From Mesostigma viride (Eukaryota; Streptophyta; Mesostigmatophyceae; Mesostigmatales; Mesostigmataceae): 50,289 nt of DNA. Below, one piece after another: positions 30,353 to 40,900 of the stretch. Below the pieces are notes generated by a model. The model saw only the letters and a list, made by a program, of their open reading frames with translations, did not search any database and was not told the DNA's origin. Within the stretch, counting starts at the first letter, position 1; every line of letters begins with the position of its first letter. The DNA is taken from NCBI GenBank assembly GCA_009746045.1, contig RPFO01001458.1, forward strand, positions 1 through 50,289, given 5' to 3'. The position numbers were made by a program, and so were the translations under genes.

Positions 30353-30368
30353 CCGGACTATGGGTTAA

Positions 30369-30597
30369 TTTAATTTCTATTAACCGTGGAACTCCAGGGT
30401 AACCAGACTCTTTATTAAAACGATGAGTGGAGCACATACAAAAGTCAGGCCACATCCCGGCCGCCGATGCTCATGGAAACACTTATTGCTTGGCAAAGGC
30501 TAGCCTTACCCCCAAACACGCAGGGAGGGTGGGCGGGAAAAGAAAATAGGCCGACCTTAGCTAGGTGGGTTTGTTTTTGTCCTCTTTGCGTGTCATC
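30369..30597. other. Short stretch between piggyBac 2 and the LINE
   Basis: I see no gene. It may be LINE 5' sequence or older flanking DNA. Confidence 0.3.
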
Positions 30598-30816
30598 AAG
30601 ATACCGGCACCGCCCTGCCCAGCAAATATCGCTGTTGCAATATACGAGAATGCTCATAACTTTTGACTCCGGCCATGAAATTTCATCGGGTTGGTTGCAT
30701 TAGACTCGTCTTTTGAAGATGAACACGCTGATATAATTTTCTACAGCTATCGCTCAATATTTCCGAAGATACCGGCTCCGCCCTGCCCAGCAAATATCGC
30801 TGTTTTTCAGCTCGAT

Positions 30817-32328
30817 ATGGCGGAATACGACTCATCCCAGCAATCACAAGCGTCCGCGGCCCTGCACCAACTCGCTGATGAAGCCATGGCGTCATTGGAA
30901 ACACCCTTGCACCCTATGCCGGACGCCACTGTCAGCATCCAGCCGCTCCACTCCTCCGCTCCGCCGAACAGCGACCCTGCCATGGATACCCGCGAGGAGG
31001 CCTTTTCTGCCGAGGAAGCTGCCGCATTTTTACCTGGCCAATGGCCAGGCCTTAACGCCATCATGCGCCTGTCCCGAGCTGCCGCCCTCACCATCCTGCA
31101 CCTGGCTGCCGAGAAAAAGTGCGAGATCCGGGACTGCAACCAACAGGTTACCCACCTGTCGGACTTTCTCCACGACGACCCCGACGACACTGACCTCTGC
31201 CTCGCAGTCTGGTGGACGTGCTCCCGTCTTTCCGACAGCGCCCTTGAGCGCTTTGTCATGGCCTCTCTGGACCTGGGAGCCGACCCCACTGTTGCGGCCG
31301 CCATCAACATCACCGCCAAGCAAGTCGCCAATACCTGCTTCGATCGCCTCCCTCCCTCCTCAACGCTGCCCTCAACCCTGTCCACAACCACCTCGCCACC
31401 CACCACGCCCATTCCTCACACGCCGACACCTCCATCCACTCCGCCATCACCCACATTGCAGCAGGCTGCAGCAGCAGCAGCAGCAGCAGCTCCTCCACCA
31501 GCTCCAGCAACAACTTGCCGCCTCCATAACTCCTGCCAAGACCACCTATGCCGCCACGCTTCAGAACCCTACGGAGCTCATCAACGAAATCAAAACAGCC
31601 GTCAAGGCCAGCACAAGGGATGCTATGCACGAACCCATTCGCTCATGCAGTATTGTGGTACGTGGCGTCCCCTCGAACGTCAACGATGCACGCCTGGGCA
31701 CCTACCTCCGGGGCGACCCCTTCCTGGGGAAGCTCGGCGTGGCCCAAAGCGTCGTCATCAAAACGGCACGACGGCTCGGCGGCCCCACCGCCCCTGTCTT
31801 GGTGGAATTCCACCGCAAGGAGGACAAACTGCAGGTGCAGAAGGCCCGCCGGAACCTCCACGATACCCAACTGAGCATCGACGATTACTATACCCCGGAG
31901 CAGCTTGAGGCCCGGGCTGCCGCTTTGAACCGGCCGGAGGTCCACGAGGCTCGGGCAGCCAAGCAGGCCAACCCGCAACTACGGTGCAGCATGTATGCCC
32001 GCCTCTTTAATGGCGTCTTCATCGTCCGCATTAACGGCCAGGACCTTGCTCCAATGACGGCGACCCCAATGGATACCGCCGTGCCAGCGCCCCAGCCCCC
32101 TGCTCGGCTCCCGCCGTCACCGCCATCGCCACCGGCATCGACGGTCACCTGCTCCCCAGCACGTGTGGGGATCCGCCGGGGCAACTTCAGCTCAGGTATG
32201 GCTGCCAGGCTTGGCCGTCCCCCTAATAAATTCGTTCGCTTTGCACCTGAGCCGGAGCCCGCGCTGCGAACCCTTCTCTCCGATCAATATGACGACGCTC
32301 GCGGCCCCGCGGCTCCGCGGCTCTAGCA
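30817..32328 (+). pseudogene. LINE ORF1 (RNA-binding/nucleocapsid-like), frameshifted
   Basis: It starts MAEYDSSQQSQASAALHQLA. The first half (to about residue 180) is helical; a Pro/Thr-rich and poly-Gln/Ala stretch follows, encoded by a CAG microsatellite (31465-31490). The frame changes somewhere between 31350 and 31510. The second half contains CSIVVRGVPSNVNDARL, then VVIKTARRLGG and VLVEFHRKEDKLQVQKARRN, an RRM-like alternation of strands and helices typical of LINE ORF1 proteins. The tail is Pro-rich and ends near 32326. The role is to coat LINE RNA. Confidence 0.72.
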
Positions 32329-32549
32329 GTGGGATCTGCCTAACTCCCCTGCCCGCCCCTTTGCCTTCGCAGCCCTCGGGCTGTCGGAGAGAGAGCAACG
32401 AGTCGGCAGTGAGCCAGGTTCGCCCCGCCCCGCGCGGCCGCCTCTGAAACCTCCTCAGACTGCACGCATTTCTTACGCGTGCAGACGCAGACTCATTCTA
32501 CCTGGCCACCCGAGCCAACCGTCGGCGTCGCCTCGACGCGTTGGTAGGA

Positions 32550-35500
32550 AGAATCGTAACGGTGATTGAAAGCATAAGTCCCCAACCCCCACCACCTCCA
32601 CCCCCACCCCCATCACCACCCTGCTCCATCTCCGCCCCCACCCCCGCCTGCATCCCCCTTTTCAGTCAACGCGCGCCCTTGGTCATCGCCACCTTCAACG
32701 CCCGCACGCTCCAGCCCGACGCTGACCGCTGTCACTGCCTGCGCAGTGACGACTGTCAGTGCCATCGAGTCTCCAATCTTATTGGTTTCTGCATCGACAA
32801 TAATATCGCCATCCTGGGAATCCAAGAACACAGGCGCACTGCATCGGCCCGCGGATCAACTGCCCTTAATTGGTGCTGCATGACGACATCGACGGCTGGC
32901 GGTTCTACTACGGAGGCGGCGACGGCACCGGGAACGGGGGCGTCGGTCTCCTCTGCTCCCCGCTCGCCGTACGCCACATGGGCGAACCCCAGCTGGTCAA
33001 CGCTCGGCTCCTCGTGGCCACTTTTCATTCGATGGAGGGCCACTCGACCTACGCCCTGACGGTGGGCGTTGGTTACGCACCCCACTCCGGCCACCCAGAA
33101 CAAGACCGCAAGGACTTCTTTGCAGCGCTGGAGAACCTGGCGAACGGCATCCCTGGTCGCAACTACCTCGCTCTGCTGCTGGACGCCAACGCCACGCTAC
33201 CACCGGGTACTGGCGGATGTCAGCACGCCCCCAACGGTACGGTCTCCAATGCCAACACTGAACTTTTTGCTGATTTGCTTACGACATGCGATTTGGTCAC
33301 TGCCAACACCCGCTTTCCACATAGTCCAGATGCTTTGGTCACACACACCTCGCCAACTGGCACTGAACGCTGCATTGACTATGTTGTAATGCGCAAGCGT
33401 CATCAAGGATCTGTACTAGCTGCTCGCTCGCATGTGATCCCCCTGGTGCGCTCCGATCATCGCATCGTCACCGCCCGCATCCGCCTGCGATTCCCCTCGC
33501 CCTTTCGTAAGCACGTGGCACCACCTGATTTGCGCACACTTCAGTTGCTCGAGAAATCTGACGACGCTCTGGAGGACTTCCCTGAAAAACGCGCCCACAA
33601 GCGCGCCGCAGAGGCGTTCGTCGACGCGCTGGACATCCCGGCCAGCCACGCCCAGCTGTTCGCTGCCGGCCCGGCATCGGCCCTTCGGCACCTCGCTGAC
33701 AAGCTGCCCGCGGCCGGGGCCCTACTGCCCCCCCGCCGCCCGCCCCGCTTCACCAGCCTGCACCGGCTCCCCGCCGTCATCCAGGCCCGGCAAGCCCTGC
33801 GCGACAACAGCGACCCCGCCCGCTACGCCCGCCTCAAAGCCGATTACCACTCGGCCATCCGGCAGGCGACCAAGGAGCAGGAGGACCTTCATGTCCGCGA
33901 GTACTTCGCCCACCTCAAGGACCAGCACGGCAAGTACGCCTGGACCCGCCTGCGTCACGCCCAACGGCCCGCCGGCGGCGCGCAGCCGGCGCCGCGGACG
34001 CTCTCTGGCTCACCGCAGCAGCAGCTCGACCAGTGGTATTCCTCCCAGTCCCGGCTGCTCGGCGCCCCCCCGCCGCCTCCGCCGCTTGGCCCTCTGGCGG
34101 CCGCACGCCTGGCAGTAGCACCGGCGGACGTCCCTGCGCCGCCCACGCCGCCCGCCGCTGAGCAGGACTACACGTACCCAGCCCTGACGGAACCCCTGGC
34201 CGACCCCAACGAGCTCCCGCCGTTCACCGAGCTCGAGCTGAGCACCGCCGCCAAGCAACTCCGCTTCTATATGCCGCCGTTGGACCTGACCAGCTCCCAG
34301 CCCCGGTGATTAAGCTGACGGCGCTCACGGGGTTCCTGCTTGACGTCTGCAACCGGATCCTGCTTGCCGACGCGCCGCCGATTCCTGAGTGGCAGCACAG
34401 CTACCGTATTATGCTGTACAAAAACAAAGGTTCCCCTGACGACCCCGCCAACTACAGAGGAGTCTGCATCCAGAGCGCCGCACTTAAGTTGTTCATGCGC
34501 ATGATCCTCAACCGCCTTCGTTCTGCTCTCGACTGTCACCTTGGGGAAAGTCAAATGGGCTTCCGTCCTGGGCGCAACACCGTCATGGCCATACTTCGTC
34601 GCGCATCGCCTCTTCGAGGAAATCGCTCTCCTGCAACCTGGTGAGTTTCCCGCCATCCTGATCTTAGTCGACTTCATCAAGGCTTTTGATTCTGTCCTCT
34701 GGGACGCTCTATGGGCTGTACTTGCTCGCGCTCGCGTCCCCACTCCCCTGATTACCGTCATCCGCACGCTGTATGAGGGGTCGACCACTTCGGTGCGCAC
34801 TCAACACGGCATTACCCCACTATGCCCACGTTGCAGACCGGCGTCTGGCAGGGTTGCGTCCTGTCGCCGTACCTGTTTATAATTATTGTAGTGCCGATTA
34901 TGTTATGCGCCTGGCAGGCACGTGCTCGCTTTGCTAGCATTGCAGGCCATGCCCCTGGCCTAGCGATCACGAACGAGCTTGGGGAAGGGGGGCCGACTAA
35001 CAAGCAGAATTTACTAGCTGACCTCATTTATGCCGACGACATCACGCTCGATCATCGAGAAGCTGGAGTCTGCCCAACTTTGGCTGGACTGCCTGGCGCT
35101 CGAGGCTCGGGCGGTTGGTCTAGAAATCAGCCCCAAAATTAACGGAGGCCCTGGCCCTCGGCATCATTGGCAGGGCCCCCACCCACACTCCGCCTCTTAG
35201 ACGATGCCGAGGTCAACTACCCTCCTTCAGGCCGCTTCAAGCTGCTCGGCAGTTGGCTTCCCGACTGCGAGGACGACATGACGACACGGATCGGCATGGC
35301 GTGGGCGCACCTCCATGACCACCGCCGCTGGTGGAGCAACCCCGCCCTACCCCGGATCGTCAAGCGTGACCTCTTCAAGGTCGTCATTCTGACGATCCTG
35401 ACCTACGGCGCCGAGACGTGGACACTGACGCCGGAGCTGGAGCAACGACTCGACGGCGCTGTCACCAAGATGCTGCGCAAGGCCCTTAACATCCCCTTTG

Positions 35501-35813
35501 GTTTGCACATTAGTAATGAGGATTTGTACGCTGATTTGCCATATGTTTCCCACATTATTAGTGGCACAGGCGCCTGGGCCTAGCCGGGCACCTGGCCCGC
35601 ACAGATCAGGTAGATACCTCAGATAGACTAGCTGGCACCAAGCCCGCCCAGCCTGGGCGATATGTCCTCACCTGGCGTGCCCCAGGCCGCGCGCGGCAGG
35701 GCCGCCACCCGTGGACTTTTCGTGATGATAGACTCGGCATGGACATGTGCTATACTAGACGTGACGGGCTCACCCCCGGGCAGCCTCCTGGTTTGTCTGT
35801 AATATGGAGCTAG
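32550..35813 (+). pseudogene. LINE ORF2: endonuclease plus reverse transcriptase, several frameshifts
   Basis: The endonuclease part gives LVIATFNARTL, GIQEHRRT, LLLDANATLP and VRSDHRIVTARI, the conserved blocks of APE-type LINE nucleases including the SDH triad. The reverse transcriptase part gives YKNKGSPDDPANYRGV, QMGFRPGRNT, ILVDFIKAFDSV, GVWQGCVLSPYLF and LIYADDITL (catalytic DD). The thumb and C-terminal region follows (KLLGSWLPDCEDDMTTRI, LTYGAETWTLTPEL, then HPWTFRDDRLGMDM). Reading it through needs frame changes near 32860, 34305, 34590, 34820, 35050, 35160 and 35550, so the copy is dead. The stop is at 35811-35813, inside the first copy of the 3' duplication. No Zn knuckle or RNase H is evident. 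Confidence 0.85.
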
Positions 35814-36478
35814 GCAGATGGTGCGCAAGGATAGATGGCAAGTAGTGATGAAGGAGACCACCCCCAAGCCTGTGGGGGCTCCGCGTGTGACCAAGTATGG
35901 CATTCATAGCAATTCGGGCCGCGGTGCCCACACCCCTGTAACTAGGACCTAGATAGCTTATACCATCCATTCCATCCCATGTTCCCGGCCCTCCCACTGA
36001 GGACTTATGCTCACGTGACGCAGTCACGTGTCTACTTATTAATTAATTAATTGCGTGTCATCACCTGGCGTGCCCCAGGCCGCGCGCGCGGCAGGGCCGC
36101 CACCCGTGGACTTTTCGTGATAGACTCGGCATGGACATGACAGTGCTACACTAGACGTGACGGGCTCACACCCGGGCAGCCTCCTGGTTTGTCTATAATA
36201 TGGAGGCAGATGGTACGCAAGGATAGATGGCAAGTATAGTGATGAAGGAGACCACCACCAAGTCTGTGGGGGCTCACGCGTGTGCCCGGATATGGCATCC
36301 GCATAGTGATTCGGGCCGCGGTGCCCACAATTAACCCTGCTGTAACTACTATAATAGGATCGACCTAGATAGCTTATACACCATCCATTCCATCCTATGT
36401 TCCCCTCCCACTGAGGACTGATGCTCACGTGACGCAGTCACGTGTCTATTAACTAGTTAATTTATTAATTGCATGTCA
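35669..36478 (+). repeat. Tandem duplication of the LINE 3' end (393-bp period)
   Basis: Copy 1 (35669-36061) and copy 2 (36062-36478) both start CACCTGGCGTGCCCCAGGCC and share most of their sequence with small indels. Copy 1 contains the last codons of ORF2; copy 2 repeats them out of context. Each holds CACGTGACGCAGTCACGTG near its 3' end (36012-36030 and 36426-36444). Confidence 0.93.
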
Positions 36479-37146
36479 TGCCGCCTTCGCCCGAACGGCA
36501 TTTTTTCGCCACGCAAAAGTTGCGTCTGAACAAATGACGCAATGTGGCGTTCTAATTGCCGGCAGCTTACGTAAGGCTGCCGGGGCTATTAGACCTTCAC
36601 ATATTGCGCGAGAGGAAGAATCTAGATCTATAGTTGGGGGGGCCCACAATCAATCTACAATACCCATGCCAAATTTTATTACTTGAGGAGACGCCATTTC
36701 AACAAATACATGACAATTGATGCTCATTGTGAATGCGTTTCCACATGAAATCATTACCATTTCATGCAATTTGGTCACTAGTGCGCTTTCCGCGTGCACT
36801 TTTCATTACTAGATTGCTTAAATTTATTAAAATTTATTAAAATTTATTAACATTTATTAAAATTTATTCAAGTCGGGGTAAAATTGGCTGTTTTTGTCAT
36901 AGTGTCATGCACTCGGAGGGTAAGCAAGTGAGACAAGTTGTAGATTATTTACAATTGCACAACCCTCTCCACGACCCCGCTAGTTCTATTTATAGAACGA
37001 ATTATAATTATTGCCAAAATTGTGCACAAGCCTGTGCACAACCCAACCAGTAATTCCCACTTGAACTTTGAATATTCAAGTGAATGCTCTGGAGACAGAT
37101 GTACAGATCGATGTTTACAAATGTACACGAGTTCAGATCAAGCTAT
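36479..37146. other. AT-rich intergenic stretch with a hairpin and 11-bp repeats
   Basis: An inverted repeat with CCGGCAGC (36559-36566) and GCTGCCGG (36576-36583) encloses the self-complementary TTACGTAA. About four AATTTATTAAA-type 11-mers lie at 36817-36870. I see no gene here; it includes the 3' flank of the minus-strand gene that ends at 37147. Confidence 0.6.
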
Positions 37147-37963
37147 CTAACTACCTACTAACAGGCGTTTCTTTACAGGTGCCCGTCCGCTGGGCTTCTT
37201 TACACCCCCCTCCCGCACATCTGCGCCAGCCTTCCCTTGAGGTTTTCGTTTGCCCTGCCCTGCGGCTTGGTCTCCCCCCTTCTCTTGGAGTCGTGGGGAA
37301 GATCTGGTCGCTGGGGAAGATCTGGTCGCCAGGAACCCCTTGTCCATCCACCACTCCAAATACGTTCCCTCAGGTGGCTTGAAACAGTTCCGCATCTCGT
37401 CTTGTTGTACCTTGAAAATTATGTTGGGCATCGTCCCCTGCTCCCCATTAATCCAGATTCCCTTTTCGTCACACCCTTCTGCCCAAAATTTAACGTACCA
37501 CACGCCCGTTTTATCCACCTTTCGAACGACTCCATGCACCAGGAACGTGTCGACGTGGAAATCAGGCATGTGTGCCAGCTTCATTGGGTCTGCATTGAGT
37601 TTAGCCACCGAATCAGCAGCCCACGTGGGCTTCCACAACGTATCAAGGCGCTGGGATTGGTTCTTCCGATACTGGCAAAATTCACCGCCGTGCTTGCACA
37701 ATACCGAAACCGGACATCCAACAGGCGAGCGGGGCACGACCCGTTTCCCCCCCCCACACCTTCCAGATTCTCCATCCACGGCTGCCAACTTGGTGGTGGC
37801 ACTTTCTTGTCTAGTGGCTTGGGCTGGGTTGCGGTAACTGTGACACGTCTTTGTGGCGCTTCCTCAGGTTCCGATTCTTCCGATTCTTCCGAATCTTCCT
37901 CAAACCCTTTGGGTGGGCCGCCATGCGCGTCATCCTTTGGCGGCTCCTCTTCAGACTCGTCAC
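37147..37963 (-). CDS. Exon 3 (last) of the unknown minus-strand gene
   Basis: It begins DESEEEPPKDDAHGGPPKGF after acceptor CACACAG. The frame changes at the C run 37747-37755, where it passes from PWMENLEGVGG to the frame giving SPVGCPVSVLCKHGGEFC. It then encodes MPDFHVDTFLVHGVVRKVDK, a Trp-rich segment and a Lys/Arg/Gly-rich tail, and stops at 37147-37149. A tandem GDQIFP/ATRSSP-type hexamer repeat lies near 37300-37335. Confidence 0.6.
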
Positions 37964-40900
37964 CTGTGTGTGAGACAAGCAATGACGAGCGGCGCAATTA
38001 GTTATCATTACAATCGCAAATCAAACTTGGGAATATGCAAACATCATAATTTAACCGACCATATTCACTCAGATTAACTTACCCTTTGACAGATGACTAG
38101 CCGTTGCTCTTGATCGAACGTGCCCGCCAGGCGAAAGGAGCTTTTTGCAGTAGTCGACGGCACGCCCCAACATCCCCCCCCCGACGCCCCCGAATTCCCC
38201 TTCGAGCCTCCCTCCCCTCCCCCCCCTCCTTCCCCCCTTCCCCCGATGCGCCGGTCGACCCGCCCCCCTCTCCGCCCTTCCCCCCTTCCCCCGATGCGCC
38301 GGTTGACCCGCCCCCCTCTCCACCCTTCTCTCCCCCCCCCTCTCCGCCCTTGGACCCGCCCCCCTCTCCACCCTTTGACCCGCCCCCCTCTCCGCCCTTC
38401 GACCCGCCCCCCTCTCCGCCCTTCGACCCCCTCCCCTCTCCGCCCTTCTCTCCGCCCCCCTCTCCGTCCTTCGACCCCCTCCCCTCTCCGCCCTTCGACC
38501 CGCCCCCCTCTCCGTCCTTCGACCCGCCCCCTCTCCGCCCTTCGACCCCCCCCCTCTCCGCCCTTCGACCCGCCCCCCTCTCCGTCCTTCGACCCCCCCC
38601 CTCTCCGCCCTTCGACCCGCCCCCCTCTCCGCCCTTCGAACCCCCCCCTCTCCGTCCTCCGACCCGCCCCCCTTATCACCACCCTCATTCCCGCCCCCTC
38701 ATCATCGCCGGCACCATCATCACCAACCTCCTCCCCATCATCACCCCCATGTGACCCGACATCCTCATCATCCCCCATTGAGACGTCTTCGGCCGAGGGG
38801 GTCTCCGAGGCGGCGCGCTTCCGGCGTTTCTTTTTGGTGCCAGCGCCTGCCGTCTCCAGCGGACGCTTCTGGGCTGCACCCGCAATTTCCTTGCCCGAAC
38901 GGCCGTTGGGATTGGAAATATCCTCCCCCTCAGGCCGCTTCCCAAGTACCTTCAGAAGGACCTTAAACCCATCCACCTGCTCCTTTGACCCAATGAAGAT
39001 CACGGGTGGGTTGAAGAATCCCGTAAAATCGCCTAGGTACGACGACCAGGCGTCCTTCACACCATTGAAATCTCCACAATCCTTCGCCGCCTTCCAGTCC
39101 CTTTTCTCCACCCACGCACCCGTTCGACCCTTCAACAATTCCTCATCATTCCACAGCTTCGCGTGGTGTTCCAAATTCAGCAGCCATATCCCATTCTTGA
39201 TATCCGGCTGGTTCACCCCCCCTTCCTCTTCACAACAAATTCGAACCCCTCCATTGCATTAAGTACCACTTGAGCCAACCGTGTCGGCCCATCGCTTTTC
39301 TCCCACGCGAAAGTCTTCATCATGAACTCACAGGTCGTGTCCCCGTCAGACCCGTAAACTTTCTTAGAAATCCACGGGCCCTGCTGCTCGATTTCGGATG
39401 CCAGCTCCTCCGACCCAAACTTCCGCGGGGGTTCCCGCTTCTCCCCCACCTTTTTTTGGCGACCCGACTGGACGTCCTCTGCCTCCGCATGTTCGGCTTG
39501 GCCTTCCTCCGGCACAGCCCCCGTCACCGCCACAGCCCCCGCCACAGGCTGTACGGGTTGGGGCACCACAGCCTGTTCGGTTGGGGGTTCGGGCGCAATC
39601 AGGACCCACCATTTCGTTTCCTCCTTGTGGGTCGTCCAAAAATTCGTCCTCTCCAGCAGTGCAAGTGGGAAGGTGGAATCGTCCCTCCCCGTTGGCCTGA
39701 TAACCGCCCTTAGTCTCTTGGCAGCTACAGCGACCGTATCGGCCACCCTCTCAAGGGCGCTGTCGGCTTCCGAAGGCTGCATCGGCAACCAGCCGAGGTG
39801 GCGTGGTTCGGGGTATTTCCCCAAATCGCGGTTGTAGATCAGGAAAAGCTGGACAATCACCTCGCAGAAGATCTTGGCCATGTATGTCAGGTCATACAAG
39901 CACTGAGGAGGAACGTGTTTGGCCTTCACGGTTGCCATGATAGACGGCCAGAATCGAAAGCGGGCTAGACTCCTCCACCCTTCCTGTTTGATCCCCCCCC
40001 CTTCCTCATCACCCTTCCCTCCCCGTCCAGCTTGTCCGCTGCCACGATGTCCAGAAACTCTGCAAGCTCCTTGGCCACCTTGTCCTCAATCGGCATTCCA
40101 CATCTACTGTCGTCGTTCGGAGCGACCGTTTCATCCTTCACAGCCGAGATGAAGTCGTAGACTTGGGTTTTCTCCGATTCGGACAAACCACCCTCGTTCA
40201 ATCGCCCTCCAACCCGCTCCTCACCACCCTCCTCCCCCTCCCCGTCCTTCCTTGCCTTCTCAGTGCTGCTTGAAACCCCATGAATCAAATTCCATATTTC
40301 TTTCTGGTCCTGAAGGGGCACCTCCGGCTTATCCCAGGATTCCTCCATGTGCGTCTTGAAATAGTTGTGCACTTCCAGCAGCGCCGTCCCCCTCGACTTT
40401 TTGGAAACGGCCTCGTCTTCTGCATTCAGCCCCCCTCCGATCAGGGCAACCCTCCGATGCGCCTCTCTCCCCTGCATGCATGAAATGTGAATCAGTGTTT
40501 GAGACAAAAAACGGTCATACAACACACGACATGACATTTTGTCCTTACACTTTGGAAGATCGGCCGTTCCCGAACAAAAATCACACCCTAATTTCCAGTT
40601 TCCAACGGCCGTTGGCGCAAGAAAAATCACACCCTAATTTCCAGGTTCCAACGGCCGTTGGCGCAAGAAAAATCACACCCTAATTTCCAGGTTCCAACGG
40701 CCGTTGGCGCAAGAAAAATCACACCCTAATTTCCAGGTTCCAACGGCCGTTGGCGCAAGAAAAATCACACCCTAATTTCCAGGCTCCAACGGCCGTTGGC
40801 GCAAGAAAAATGTCGACCGAATTTCCAGGTTCCAACGGCCGTTGGCGCAAGAAAAATATCAACCAAATTTCCAGGTTCCAACGGCCGTTGGCGCAGGAAA

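Larger units (their letters stand above)
27472..30364 (-). mobile_element. PiggyBac element with intact transposase, 2.9 kb
   Basis: TTAA at 27468-27471 and 30365-30368 flank inverted ends: CCCACATAGTCCGGGAATGG on the left and CCCATAGTCCGGAAATGGG read inward from the right. One uninterrupted transposase (27975-30224, minus) fills most of it. The right end holds a 26-nt perfect palindrome (30327-30352) and a 14-bp-stem hairpin (30282-30319). The left 500 bases are non-coding. It looks complete and could be active, or could move relatives with similar ends. Confidence 0.93.
30598..36478 (+). mobile_element. APE-type non-LTR retrotransposon (LINE), degenerate
   Basis: The order is: a 39-base 5' repeat present at 30598-30636 and 30766-30804 (one mismatch), ORF1 from 30817, ORF2 with apurinic-type endonuclease then reverse transcriptase, and a tandemly duplicated 3' end (35669-36061 and 36062-36478) finishing in TTAATTTATTAATTGCA-type sequence. 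The 5' limit is approximate. Several frame changes mean this copy cannot move by itself. No target-site duplication was identified. Confidence 0.85.
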
